Origin: a virus | Reading direction: 5' to 3' (one strand) | Virus record (IMG/VR): IMGVR_UViG_3300034103_001647 | Location: 1-35,796 of that record | Length of the DNA stretch: 35,796 nt | Position numbers and translations under genes: made by a program | Notes under the pieces: generated by a model | The model's database searches: none | What the model was told of the DNA's origin: nothing | What the model saw: only the letters and a program-made list of their open reading frames with translations | In this document: piece by piece, positions 25,304 through 32,117 of the stretch | Layout: every line of letters starts with the position of its first letter | Numbering within the stretch: the first letter of the stretch is position 1

Positions 25304-25369
25304 TGTGGACAAAGTTATCCACAGAGTTATCCACAGCCCATAAAAAAGTTATCCACAGAGTTATCCACA
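25304..25369. other. Replication origin, DnaA-box cluster
   Basis: Four perfect DnaA boxes TTATCCACA lie at 25315, 25327, 25349 and 25361, all on the plus strand. They are two tandem pairs of the 12-mer AGTTATCCACAG (the last copy ends in T), separated by 10 bases containing AAAAA. A fifth, reversed near-match (TGTGGACAA at 25304..25312) faces them. This density of exact host-initiator sites in a 66-bp span is strong evidence for a DnaA-dependent origin. It lies next to the phage primase-helicase gene. Confidence 0.88.
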
Positions 25370-25430
25370 TTCTTTGCCACAGTGAATTGACACGGACCGA
25401 CTAAAGAACCATGCCGAAAAAACGTTGATG

Positions 25431-25633
25431 GTGTCGGTCACTGTCGGTTTTTGTTGTCCGACACATTTGTTCGGAGATCTCCGCAGTTTTTGGCAGTGTC
25501 GGTCTGTCGGACACAAATTTCCCCCGCGCAAGGTGGAAAACACTGTCCGACAGACCGACACTGCCAGTTTGTTCGGAGATCTCCGAACAAAACTGTCAGC
25601 AGCAAAAAACCGACAAATGACCGACAGCCGACA
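25431..25633. repeat. Origin iteron region: 200-bp imperfect palindrome with ten TGTCGG hexamers
   Basis: A 23-bp perfect inverted repeat (25491..25513 and 25544..25566) flanks a 30-base centre. Outward, both arms continue as imperfect copies, including GGAGATCTCC-centred palindromes (25472..25483 and the 24-bp perfect palindrome 25568..25591) and TGTCGG tracts. TGTCGG occurs at 25432, 25442, 25497 and 25505, and its complement CCGACA at 25458, 25547, 25555, 25610, 25621 and 25628. The arrangement resembles iterons for a replication initiator and could extrude a large cruciform. Open frames across it are ignored because they follow the repeat symmetry. Confidence 0.85.
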
Positions 25634-25673
25634 ATTTTGGCGCCGTTCGGCGGCAGACACGACAACATCGCCG

Positions 25674-27956
25674 CTAGTCTTCATCGGGTAAACCGATCAT
25701 GCCGAGCAGTGGTGTATAGACCACGGTTTCGTTGTCCAGCATGGCCTTCAGCGTCTTGGCGAAATCCTGGCCGCTCCATTTTCGGCTGCTGCAGGCACGC
25801 TGCAATTGCCGCCTTGTCATCGGTCCGTGTTTGCGCAGAGATTGCAGGACACGGTTTTCAATGACCACGTCGCGACCGACAGCCCATTCAGCCATCATCA
25901 CGCGCACGTTTCGCCAAGTCCATTCCACCAGCGCAATCGCCGGCTGCACGTGCTGCGTGTCGATGACTGCCGCGCCATCGCTGGCCGCGTAGACCAGCGC
26001 GACCTTGACCGCCATCGTTTGGTGCCGCTGGCGCATGGTCGACTCGTCTTCATCGTGTTCCACGCTATCCAACAGCGCGTTGTACCAGGTCCCCATCATC
26101 GCCTTGGCTGCGTCCGTCATCCGCAGCACAGTGCCAGGCGGATAGTCCAGCATCGTTCTGGCGAGGCGGTCATACAGGCGCCATCCTGCGTGCGGGTCAA
26201 GTTCGCCCGGCACGTCCATGCGTCCCTTGCCAACGCCGGGAATGATCAGCCAGCGGTTTAGGAAACCGCTGGCGATGTCATCGTCGGTGACCTCGTTTGC
26301 AAACCGCGATGGCTGCGTCGCGGCGATGATAGACAGGTACGGATTCTCGGCACGCGACGGGTTGTACTTGTTTAGATTTTCCAACACGTGCGGACTGTCC
26401 CATGCTTCGATCAGCCGCGCCAGAATCGTGCTGGTCCCCTTGCGCCGCGCATTCGACAGCAGCATGGACAGTTCCGTCAGGTACAGCAGGGTATTCGGTT
26501 CGGCCTTGAGCATCTGCACGACGCCCTCGGATGACGACACGTCGCGGGACAGCGCGTAGGCCGGCGCGCGCAACGATCCGTCGGCGCCGACCAGCTGCGG
26601 CAGGGATGTCGCCCACCCGATGGCGGTATCTTTTTTGCTACTGCCAGATGGCCCAATAAGAACCGTGTACAGGTTGGCGAACAGGTCCGGACCGAACCGC
26701 GTGCGCACGCGTCTGCCGAGCAGCGCCGCGGCGACCGTCAGCGACGCGCCTAGGTGGAATTGGTCTGGCGATACCGTCAGGTCGCCGACCAAGTTGCGGT
26801 AATCGCCGAACCACCCGAACCACACATCGTCCGGCAGCGGGTCGACCACGAACGGGTTGACGCGCTGCGCGGTCGTGCTGCTCGCCTTGGCAGCCGTGCG
26901 GTCCGTGCCGTGCATGATGATGCCGTTGGCGCCTGTCTCCGTGCGCAGCGTCGCCAGTTCGCGGTCAATGAAGTCGACCACGCTGGCCGGCAACTGCTGG
27001 CGCAGGATTTGAAAGCCTGACGTGACCGCGCCAGCCTTCAGTCGCTGGTACGTCGACCGGACCGCCTTGGCGCGGTCCCATGGTTCGTCATCGTCGGCGC
27101 TTGCGTCAGCCATCATCGCGGCAGCCTGATCCTCTGGCACGCCAGATTTGGCCAGGTACCCTGCAAACCCGAGCGCAAGCGTATGGCGCCCGCCTTTGGT
27201 CCAGTATGGCCTGACAGCCTCTACAATCGCTTCAGCGCGTTGATTCTCCAGTTTGCGTGCGTGCATCGGCAGCGCCATCCGGACCGTGCCAGGCGCCAAC
27301 GTAGTGGCGATGTGCTGCAGGTCTGCCACCGACAGCGCGCCATCGCGCGTCTGCAGCGTCGCCACGGTACGCGGGATGCCTTTGCCGTTGATGCTGCCGG
27401 CCAGGCGATACACGCGCGTGCCGCTGTCGCTGGCGGCAGGGTCGATCACTCGCCAGCCGGCGCGTTTGTTGATGCCGGCAATGATGGCTTTGTGCGCCTC
27501 GCGTATGGCTTCGATGTCGCGGCCATCGGTGACACGAACCAACGCCAGCAGGCCATGGCCGGTGTACGTCAGCGCGTGCACAGGCAGGTTGGCCGCAGCG
27601 AAATGCTCGGCAACCTCCTCGGCAAACAGCGCAATCATCGCGTCTATTTCATCCTGCGGCAGGTCGTGCAGCGACGTGCCGCTGTCCACGACATCCCAGT
27701 CGGCCAGATCGCAGTCGAACGGCAGCGTGTGCACGCGTACCAGGTTCTTTTGTTCGCGACCATGCCGAGCATGAATCGTGCCTGGCGCAAATGCGCCGCT
27801 GGCAAAATAGATATCTGTGGCCGCGACATCGCGGTCGGCGACATCCGACAGCAGGCGGTTCTGCACCACGCCATCACGGATCCGGACGATAACCAATTCC
27901 TCGCCAGGGTATGCGGTCACGCCGAGCGCGGCCACTGCCTCGCCGATGGTCGCCAT
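25674..27956 (-). CDS. Primase-helicase (AEP-like primase plus DUF3987-type ATPase)
   Basis: A 760-residue replication protein. The N-terminal 200 residues fit an archaeo-eukaryotic-type primase: a DxD in LPFDCDLADWD (Asp 81 and 83), a TYTGHGLLALVRV strand motif, and a DSGTRVYRLAGSINGKG segment with conserved Arg and Asn. The C-terminal half is a helicase-like ATPase with a P-loop variant at 435-442 (GPSGSSKK) and LYLTELSMLLSNARRKG in the Walker B region. The P-loop has Lys-Lys instead of the usual Lys-Ser/Thr. It would prime and unwind DNA at the adjacent origin, and no DNA polymerase is encoded, so the host enzyme must extend. The ATG has AGGAG upstream. Confidence 0.85.
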   Translation of the reverse strand: MATIGEAVAALGVTAYPGEELVIVRIRDGVVQNRLLSDVADRDVAATDIYFASGAFAPGTIHARHGREQKNLVRVHTLPFDCDLADWDVVDSGTSLHDLPQDEIDAMIALFAEEVAEHFAAANLPVHALTYTGHGLLALVRVTDGRDIEAIREAHKAIIAGINKRAGWRVIDPAASDSGTRVYRLAGSINGKGIPRTVATLQTRDGALSVADLQHIATTLAPGTVRMALPMHARKLENQRAEAIVEAVRPYWTKGGRHTLALGFAGYLAKSGVPEDQAAAMMADASADDDEPWDRAKAVRSTYQRLKAGAVTSGFQILRQQLPASVVDFIDRELATLRTETGANGIIMHGTDRTAAKASSTTAQRVNPFVVDPLPDDVWFGWFGDYRNLVGDLTVSPDQFHLGASLTVAAALLGRRVRTRFGPDLFANLYTVLIGPSGSSKKDTAIGWATSLPQLVGADGSLRAPAYALSRDVSSSEGVVQMLKAEPNTLLYLTELSMLLSNARRKGTSTILARLIEAWDSPHVLENLNKYNPSRAENPYLSIIAATQPSRFANEVTDDDIASGFLNRWLIIPGVGKGRMDVPGELDPHAGWRLYDRLARTMLDYPPGTVLRMTDAAKAMMGTWYNALLDSVEHDEDESTMRQRHQTMAVKVALVYAASDGAAVIDTQHVQPAIALVEWTWRNVRVMMAEWAVGRDVVIENRVLQSLRKHGPMTRRQLQRACSSRKWSGQDFAKTLKAMLDNETVVYTPLLGMIGLPDED

Positions 27957-27987
27957 AGTTTTCTCCTACTGTCTGCTGACGCCTGTG

Positions 27988-28016
27988 GCGCGCCCTGGCG
28001 ATGTGCCAAGGCGCGC
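27988..28016 (-). terminator. Hairpin between SSB-like and primase genes
   Basis: GCGCGCCCTGGC, a 5-base loop and GCCAAGGCGCGC pair over 12 bp with one mismatch or wobble. No T run follows. It may reduce transcription into the primase gene or stabilise the mRNA of the preceding SSB-like gene, which would be needed in larger amounts. Confidence 0.45.
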
Positions 28017-28032
28017 GGCAGGAATCACCAGT

Positions 28033-28551
28033 CTACGGCAAATCGTCGCCCCAAAGATCGTCCGGCGCCGGCGCGGCAGCAGCCTTGGCCGCAGGCTTCT
28101 TGGCTGGCCGCGACATCACGTGCCGCACCACGCCATAGCCTTTGGCGTTGACCTCGGACTTCGTGCCAACGATCAGCCGCGCGTTCAGGATCTCGTCAAA
28201 GTCGACACCCTCGGCAGGCTTCAGGTCGCGCGCCAGAATCGCCGTCACAACCTCGCGCAGTTTGGCCTTGGCGCCTAGCGACATGCCGTACAGGCAGCTG
28301 AACCGCTCGCCACGCTGGTCGCCGTCAACCACGGTGTACAGCAGCCGAACCATCGTGCGCGTGCCGTACTGTTCGCTGGTCAGTTCGAAGGGATCGCTGT
28401 AGCCCGTCAACGCAACGATTTTTTCGCCATCGTCGATGGTGTCGTTGATGTCATCGCGATCGTATTCCACCAGGCTGACCTGGCCGGCCTTGTCCTTGAC
28501 GTAGTACTGCGCCGAACCGGCGCCGCTGCTCGCAGAAATCGTCAATGCCAT
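28033..28551 (-). CDS. Putative single-stranded DNA-binding protein
   Basis: A 172-residue protein with a beta-rich N-terminal domain (about 1-145) and an Ala/Pro/Lys linker leading to the acidic tip DDLWGDDLP, the architecture typical of phage and bacterial ssDNA-binding proteins whose acidic tail binds partners. No definite OB-fold motif is visible by eye, so it is called by architecture and by position next to the primase-helicase. The start ATG at 28551 has GGGAG upstream. The tail differs from the bacterial DDDIPF-type end, but it could still recruit host or phage replication proteins. Confidence 0.65.
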   Translation of the reverse strand: MALTISASSGAGSAQYYVKDKAGQVSLVEYDRDDINDTIDDGEKIVALTGYSDPFELTSEQYGTRTMVRLLYTVVDGDQRGERFSCLYGMSLGAKAKLREVVTAILARDLKPAEGVDFDEILNARLIVGTKSEVNAKGYGVVRHVMSRPAKKPAAKAAAAPAPDDLWGDDLP

Positions 28552-28580
28552 CGTCGCGTTCTCCCTTTGTCGTTTCCGGT

Positions 28581-29216
28581 TTACCCGTTGTAGATCGCCA
28601 GCAGGCGCTCGGCGATTGCCAGTGGCTGCGTGTCAGGCCAGCCGTACCTGTGCGCGGTGTTGTCGCGCTCGCGCATGATACTCGCAACCGCGCGGCCCAT
28701 GCGCAGCGGGTTGCAGTCCGGCCAGATGCTGGCGATGGCCGTCGACAGCCCGCCGAGCAGGTACCCGTCCGGTACCACCTCGCCATGGATCGCCGTGCCG
28801 AACGCGGCCAGTTCCAGCGTTTCGCGCGTGATGTCCTCGCCATGGTCTGCCAGGATCTGGCGCAGTTTGTGGTACGCGCGAAACCCGTTATGGTCGTGAG
28901 TTTCGGTCCGCGGGATGCGCGCGTGCTCCAGCATGTCATGCAGAAGGACTGCGTCCTGCTGTCCGGCGCGATAGTCGGACCAAAATTGCGCAACCGCACG
29001 ACCGTGCCGGCGCTGCTGGGTGGCTTCATCCTGCGCCGGCGACTGCGCCTCGGCAACCGGCGCCGGTTCCGGCAACATCTGCTGCATCACGTCCGGCAGT
29101 TCGTACACCACGACCACCGACATCAGGCCGTCGCGCATAATCGTCGGCAGAACGTTGCGCACATCGTCGAACGCGCGACTGCCTGCCACCAACACCTCGG
29201 ATGCCATACCCGTCAT
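28581..29216 (-). CDS. Hypothetical early protein, 211 residues
   Basis: An unrecognised soluble protein. The N-terminal part is a strand-helix pattern (EVLVAGSRAFDDVRNVLPTI, then MSVVVVYELPD) with a short Pro/Ala/Gln linker at about 52-68. The C-terminal part is helical with a His-rich centre (LLHDMLEHARIP, ETHDHNGFRAYHKLRQILAD). The histidine and aspartate pairs could bind metal, but no HD-domain order is clear. The ATG at 29216 has GGAG 7 bases upstream. It is upstream of the SSB-like and primase genes and may act in replication. Confidence 0.7.
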   Translation of the reverse strand: MTGMASEVLVAGSRAFDDVRNVLPTIMRDGLMSVVVVYELPDVMQQMLPEPAPVAEAQSPAQDEATQQRRHGRAVAQFWSDYRAGQQDAVLLHDMLEHARIPRTETHDHNGFRAYHKLRQILADHGEDITRETLELAAFGTAIHGEVVPDGYLLGGLSTAIASIWPDCNPLRMGRAVASIMRERDNTAHRYGWPDTQPLAIAERLLAIYNG

Positions 29217-29231
29217 TCCGTCACTCCATCA

Positions 29232-29387
29232 TCAGCTTGCCAACGTCCAGTGGTGCGTCGCTGTCGGTCTACCTCCAATCCCACCGCGGCAGCCATCGTG
29301 CCAGGTCGTGCCATCGCAGTCGCCGAGGCGTTCGGCGCGCGTACAGGTACGTGGCGTCGGCTGTCGCACGCAGCCGACCACCACCAT
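29232..29387 (-). CDS. Possible 51-residue cysteine-containing protein
   Basis: A small open frame filling the gap in an otherwise tightly packed operon (MVVVGCVRQPTPRTCTRAER, ... ending ATHHWTLAS). It has four cysteines in 51 residues and starts 3 bases after the previous stop, with AAGGA 10 bases upstream. Composition is Arg/Thr/Gly-rich. Another short frame overlaps it. It may be real or a chance frame; the operon context is the only support. Confidence 0.35.
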   Translation of the reverse strand: MVVVGCVRQPTPRTCTRAERLGDCDGTTWHDGCRGGIGGRPTATHHWTLAS

Positions 29388-29389
29388 TG

Positions 29390-29710
29390 CTACTGATCCT
29401 TGATGCCACAGCGCAGGATGCTGCTGACGCGCACGAAGCGCACGACGTCCGTGGCGAGGTTGTGCAGTTCGATCCAATCGTCGACGTCGTGGTACGCGTG
29501 GTGGAACACAACGACGTCGGCATGGTCTTCCAGCACCAGCCACTTGGCAACGGCTTCATCGCTGTTGGCGTCCGTCAGCGCCAGGCGCAGCGGGTACGGG
29601 TACAACGCAGCATGTTCGCTGCAGAGCATGTACCGCGTCTGCTCGTCAATTGCCAGATCGCCCGGTGCCTCGCAGCATGGACAAACGTTCATCGGGATGC
29701 TAGCGGCCAT
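29390..29710 (-). CDS. Small zinc-ribbon-like early protein
   Basis: A 106-residue protein with CPCC near the N-terminus (residues 10-13) and CSEH further on, giving a C..C...C..H-like set that could bind a zinc ion. The rest is acidic and aromatic (DHADVVVFHHAYHDVDDWIE), with a C-terminal VRFVRVSSILRCGIKDQ. No family is recognised. The start at 29710 overlaps the previous gene; a second Met (MNVCPCC) at 29692 is also possible. Confidence 0.6.
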   Translation of the reverse strand: MAASIPMNVCPCCEAPGDLAIDEQTRYMLCSEHAALYPYPLRLALTDANSDEAVAKWLVLEDHADVVVFHHAYHDVDDWIELHNLATDVVRFVRVSSILRCGIKDQ

Positions 29711-29978
29711 TGTCCGTCACCTCGTCGATGCGATAGTCGGCAGTGCCAGGGTCCAGGATGTCGTCAATTTCGCTGCGCAAGCGCAGTACCTCGCGCGTCA
29801 GCCGTTGCGATTCCTCGCGCCACGCGTCGACAGCCGAGCGCAGGCGCCGCAGGTCGCGAATGGCGTCCGTCCAGACGATGTCGACGTCGACGCGTTTGAC
29901 GCCGAACCAAAGGCCCGTCGGCATGTAGATTGGATCTTCGTCCGCCGGCAACTGCGCCAAATCGTCCAGCCGAATCAT
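29700..29978 (-). CDS. Small coiled-coil early protein, 92 residues
   Basis: A 92-residue protein with a compact N-terminal part (MIRLDDLAQLPADEDPIYMP, then TGLWFGVKRVDVDIVW) followed by a long Arg/Leu/Glu-rich coiled coil. The start ATG shares ATGA (29975..29978) with the previous stop. The longer open frame upstream lies over that gene. No function is recognised; the coiled coil suggests oligomerisation or partner binding. Confidence 0.65.
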   Translation of the reverse strand: MIRLDDLAQLPADEDPIYMPTGLWFGVKRVDVDIVWTDAIRDLRRLRSAVDAWREESQRLTREVLRLRSEIDDILDPGTADYRIDEVTDNGR

Positions 29979-30238
29979 CCGCGACCGCCATCCAAGATGC
30001 TGACATCGTACGCGGCGATGGCTTCGATGTAGGCCAGTTTGGCCGCACGCGCCTGCAGGTCTGCCTGTTCCCACGCCAGCCGCGCAGCCTTGACGCGCGC
30101 CAACTGGCGGTCGGCGCGCTCGCGTTCGTGCTGCCGCGTCGCCGTGGTGATGTAGTCGATGTCGACCGCCTGGCGCCGCTGCGTCAGGTCCGTGCTGCCA
30201 CTGAAGATGCGGATAAACTGTGTCCCGAAATCGTTCAT
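29975..30238 (-). CDS. Small helical early protein, 87 residues
   Basis: An 87-residue, mainly helical, Arg/Ala/Gln-rich protein (MNDFGTQFIRIFSGSTDLTQ...). A long helix spans about residues 35-70 (ERERADRQLARVKAARLAWE). GGAG lies 8 bases before the ATG. It is the second gene of the early leftward operon, after the ribbon-helix-helix regulator. No function is recognised. Confidence 0.65.
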   Translation of the reverse strand: MNDFGTQFIRIFSGSTDLTQRRQAVDIDYITTATRQHERERADRQLARVKAARLAWEQADLQARAAKLAYIEAIAAYDVSILDGGRG

Positions 30239-30260
30239 GCTTGCCACTCCGTTTGCCGTG

Positions 30261-30449
30261 CTAGTTCGCAGTGTCGCCAGTGTCCAGGGTTCGTGTATCG
30301 TTCATCGCTGCGTCCAGCAGGTCACGCAAGATCGCCGACACCGAACGACCAGAAACGCCAGCCATTGTGCGTAGCCACACCAGGTGCCGGACGTCGATAG
30401 AAAAACTGGCCGTCGGTCGCGTCTGTCGCGTAATCCGCTCGCCAACCAC
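30261..30449 (-). CDS. Ribbon-helix-helix transcription regulator
   Basis: A protein of about 62 residues matching the Arc/MetJ pattern: a short strand (TASFSID), helix A (VRHLVWLRTMAGV), a turn and helix B (SVSAILRDLLDAAM). RHH dimers bind DNA with the paired strands. It is the first gene of the leftward early operon and lies beside the divergent control region, so it probably represses one or both early promoters. The shared CTATTGACA box is a candidate operator. Start was chosen at the GTG at 30449, because GGAGG lies 8 bases upstream. An earlier in-frame GTG is also possible. Confidence 0.7.
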   Translation of the reverse strand: MVGERITRQTRPTASFSIDVRHLVWLRTMAGVSGRSVSAILRDLLDAAMNDTRTLDTGDTAN

Positions 30450-30467
30450 CTGCGTCACCTCCGTTCA

Positions 30468-30484
30468 GGCCGAACCATTCGGCC
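30468..30484 (-). promoter_or_regulatory. 5' leader hairpin of the early leftward transcript
   Basis: GGCCGAA-CCA-TTCGGCC forms a perfect 7-bp stem with a 3-base loop. It lies just after the predicted start of the leftward transcript and before the GGAGG of the RHH gene. It parallels the hairpins at the other early promoters. Confidence 0.55.
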
Positions 30485-30493
30485 ACGACCAGA

Positions 30494-30522
30494 CAGTAGC
30501 ACTCATCCTCGGCTGCTGTCAA
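30494..30522 (-). promoter_or_regulatory. Early leftward promoter
   Basis: On the minus strand a perfect TTGACA (30517..30522), within CTATTGACA, is followed after 17 bases by CTACTG (30494..30499). The -10 is weak. It precedes the RHH gene and the whole leftward early operon. The CTATTGACA box is also present at the rightward promoters. Confidence 0.6.
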
Positions 30523-30568
30523 TAGTCCGGCGCCGAACGCTAACGCCAGTCGCGTCCGGACAATTTAC

Positions 30569-30611
30569 GAACGCGCGTTCTATTGACACGCATCGTTTCG
30601 CACTATAGGAT
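30569..30611 (+). promoter_or_regulatory. Early rightward promoter with upstream palindrome
   Basis: TTGACA (30583..30588) is followed by 17 bases and TAGGAT (30606..30611), or by 15 bases and TATAGG. A perfect 12-bp palindrome GAACGCGCGTTC (30569..30580) lies directly before the -35 and could be an operator. It drives the small genes at 30669 and 30976. Confidence 0.75.
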
Positions 30612-30617
30612 AGGTCG

Positions 30618-30643
30618 TGTCGCCGGCAACTGGTCCGGCGACA
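30618..30643 (+). promoter_or_regulatory. 5'-end hairpin of the rightward transcript
   Basis: TGTCGCCGG, an 8-base loop and CCGGCGACA form a perfect 9-bp stem. It begins 6 to 7 bases past the -10 box, so it would sit at the very 5' end of the mRNA. It is followed by GACGGAGCGAACGACG before the ATG. Confidence 0.6.
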
Positions 30644-30668
30644 GGCGACGATGACGGAGCGAACGACG

Positions 30669-30974
30669 ATGGCAGTTGATACGCAGGCGATGACGCGGCA
30701 GGCCGCGCAGCACATCTGGTTCGAAGTGGTGGGCAGCGTCGACGCTGCCGAGGCGTGGTCGGATTGCGATGGCAACCGGTTCGGCGCCAAGAACCTGGCC
30801 ACGTGGATCATCCGTGACTACACGACCGCTGCCGACAAAGGCGACGTTGCGCCGCTGGCCGACGTCATGGCCGACTATGGCGACGCAGACATCGTCGACG
30901 TGCGCGCGGTCATGATTGGTTGGTTGGATGCCCGCGAACAGCCGACGGACGATTTCATGGCGGAATACCGCTAG
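30669..30974 (+). CDS. Small acidic early protein, 101 residues
   Basis: A 101-residue, strongly acidic protein (MAVDTQAMTRQAAQHIWFEV...; about 22 Asp/Glu against about 9 Lys/Arg), starting at 30669 with GGAGCGA upstream; an in-frame ATG 18 bases earlier overlaps that ribosome site. No domain is recognised. It is the first gene of the rightward early transcript, a place where phages often keep genes against host defences or for host takeover. Its upstream leader (hairpin, then GGAGCGAACGACGATGGC) matches that of the gene at 32118. Confidence 0.75.
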   Translation: MAVDTQAMTRQAAQHIWFEVVGSVDAAEAWSDCDGNRFGAKNLATWIIRDYTTAADKGDVAPLADVMADYGDADIVDVRAVMIGWLDAREQPTDDFMAEYR

Positions 30975-30975
30975 C

Positions 30976-31209
30976 ATGGGACAGCAGCTGTACCTGATTG
31001 AACGACAGGCGACCGAACAGGCGCCGTGGGAGTGGTCGACGCTGACGGACCAGCCGTTGGAGCATGCCGCGTACGCTGGTTGGCTGCAGGCGTGGAACGT
31101 GCTGGACATGCTGATTGGCACCAGCGACCAGTGGTCTAGTGGCCACTACCGCGTAGCCGCCATCGTGCTGGATGCCGAGGCGCCAGGCGGATTCCGGTAC
31201 GCGTACTGA
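30976..31209 (+). CDS. Small hypothetical early protein, 77 residues
   Basis: A 77-residue protein (MGQQLYLIERQATEQAPWEW...), Trp-rich and acidic, starting one base after the stop of the preceding gene, so probably coupled. No recognised domain. A strong hairpin terminator follows at 31223. The longer open frame upstream lies over the preceding gene. Confidence 0.7.
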   Translation: MGQQLYLIERQATEQAPWEWSTLTDQPLEHAAYAGWLQAWNVLDMLIGTSDQWSSGHYRVAAIVLDAEAPGGFRYAY

Positions 31210-31222
31210 TCGGTGGTGCATA

Positions 31223-31252
31223 CTGCCGGCGACGCCTCGGCGTCGCCGGCAG
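31223..31252 (+). terminator. Hairpin terminator before thyX
   Basis: CTGCCGGCGACGCC, two bases and GGCGTCGCCGGCAG form a perfect 14-bp stem, followed by TCGCGTTT. It probably ends much of the transcript from the 30569 promoter. The thyX ribosome site lies 8 bases further on, so read-through would be needed for thyX. Confidence 0.75.
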
Positions 31253-31270
31253 TCGCGTTTGGAGGCAGGC

Positions 31271-32026
31271 ATGGACACGGTATTTCGTTCGGACATCGCC
31301 GTCAGGTACGTGGCGCATATGGGTGATGACCTCGCGATCATTGAAGATGCCAGGACGTCGCTGCGCCGTCCTGGCAAGTCGACGATGCCGAGTGGCGACC
31401 GCAGCCTGTCGGATGGCCAGCGCGCGCGCCTGGTCGATTTCCTGACGCTGCGGCACGCCAGCACGCTGCGCGGTTGCGTGTTGAAAGTGGAAGTAGAATG
31501 CCCGATCTTCATCCAGCGGCAGCTGCGCACGCATTGGGTAGGGATGGCGCAAGGTTGGTCGGAAAACGATTGGCTGGGATTCAACGACCAGTCTGGCCGC
31601 TACTCGCGCCAGGCGCCGCAGTTTTGGGTACCCTCTGACGTGCGATTGGAGCGCGACGGATTCGACCCGATGGCGCCATCGTTCGGCGAGGCAGTGCCAG
31701 CGTTCGCTGACAGCATCAGGCAGGATATGGCCGGCGCCTACCAGCACGCGTTTGCCGCCTATCGCCGGCTGATTGACGCAGGCGTCGCCAGAGAACAGGC
31801 GCGCGCATTGCTGCCCGAAGGCCTGTACGTGGCTGGTCGCATCACTGGCAATTTGAACGCGTGGCTAGGCCTGCTGTCGCTGCGCGTCAATCATCCGCAG
31901 AACGCGACGCCGACGCATCCGCAGGCCGAAATCCATGCGCTTGCGACGCAGGTGGAAACGCTGGTCGCCGAGCATTGGCCGGAAACGCACGCCGCTTGGC
32001 AGGCGTCGGGACGCAGTCGACCGTAG
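31271..32026 (+). CDS. thyX: Flavin-dependent thymidylate synthase, divergent
   Basis: A 251-residue protein with ThyX features: TLRHASTLRGCVLKVEVECP, FIQRQLRTHW, GFNDQSGRYS (the NE.SGRY signature) and a C-terminal ARALLPEGLY followed by the Asn/Arg-rich active-site helix (LNAWLGLLSLR), and HPQAEIHALA. The enzyme makes dTMP from dUMP with methylene-folate and FAD. The usual RHR-x7-S is altered: RTHW is followed by an extra stretch (VGMAQGWSENDWL) before FNDQSGRY. It would use dUMP made by the dCMP deaminase. GGAGG lies 5 bases before the ATG. Confidence 0.85.
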   Translation: MDTVFRSDIAVRYVAHMGDDLAIIEDARTSLRRPGKSTMPSGDRSLSDGQRARLVDFLTLRHASTLRGCVLKVEVECPIFIQRQLRTHWVGMAQGWSENDWLGFNDQSGRYSRQAPQFWVPSDVRLERDGFDPMAPSFGEAVPAFADSIRQDMAGAYQHAFAAYRRLIDAGVAREQARALLPEGLYVAGRITGNLNAWLGLLSLRVNHPQNATPTHPQAEIHALATQVETLVAEHWPETHAAWQASGRSRP

Positions 32027-32111
32027 GCTATTGACAATAGTCTGTGGCCATGGCATACTCAGTTTGTCGGTAGCGAATGGCCTACCGACCGCGCAAACGA
32101 TGATGGAGCGA
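32027..32111 (+). promoter_or_regulatory. Promoter-leader repeat, copy 1
   Basis: An 85-bp segment, identical at 82 of 85 bases to 32497..32581. It has the palindrome CTATTGACAATAG (32028..32040), with TTGACA at 32031, 17 bases, CATACT (32054..32059), and a hairpin GTCGGTAG-8-CTACCGAC (32066..32089) that begins where the transcript should start. It ends with GGAGCGA, the ribosome site of the next gene. Confidence 0.85.
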
Positions 32112-32117
32112 ACGACG

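Noticed and set aside
25361-25691. Short open frames across the origin on both strands
   Set aside because: They are produced by the palindromic iterons (similar peptides appear on both strands) and have no ribosome site in the right place.
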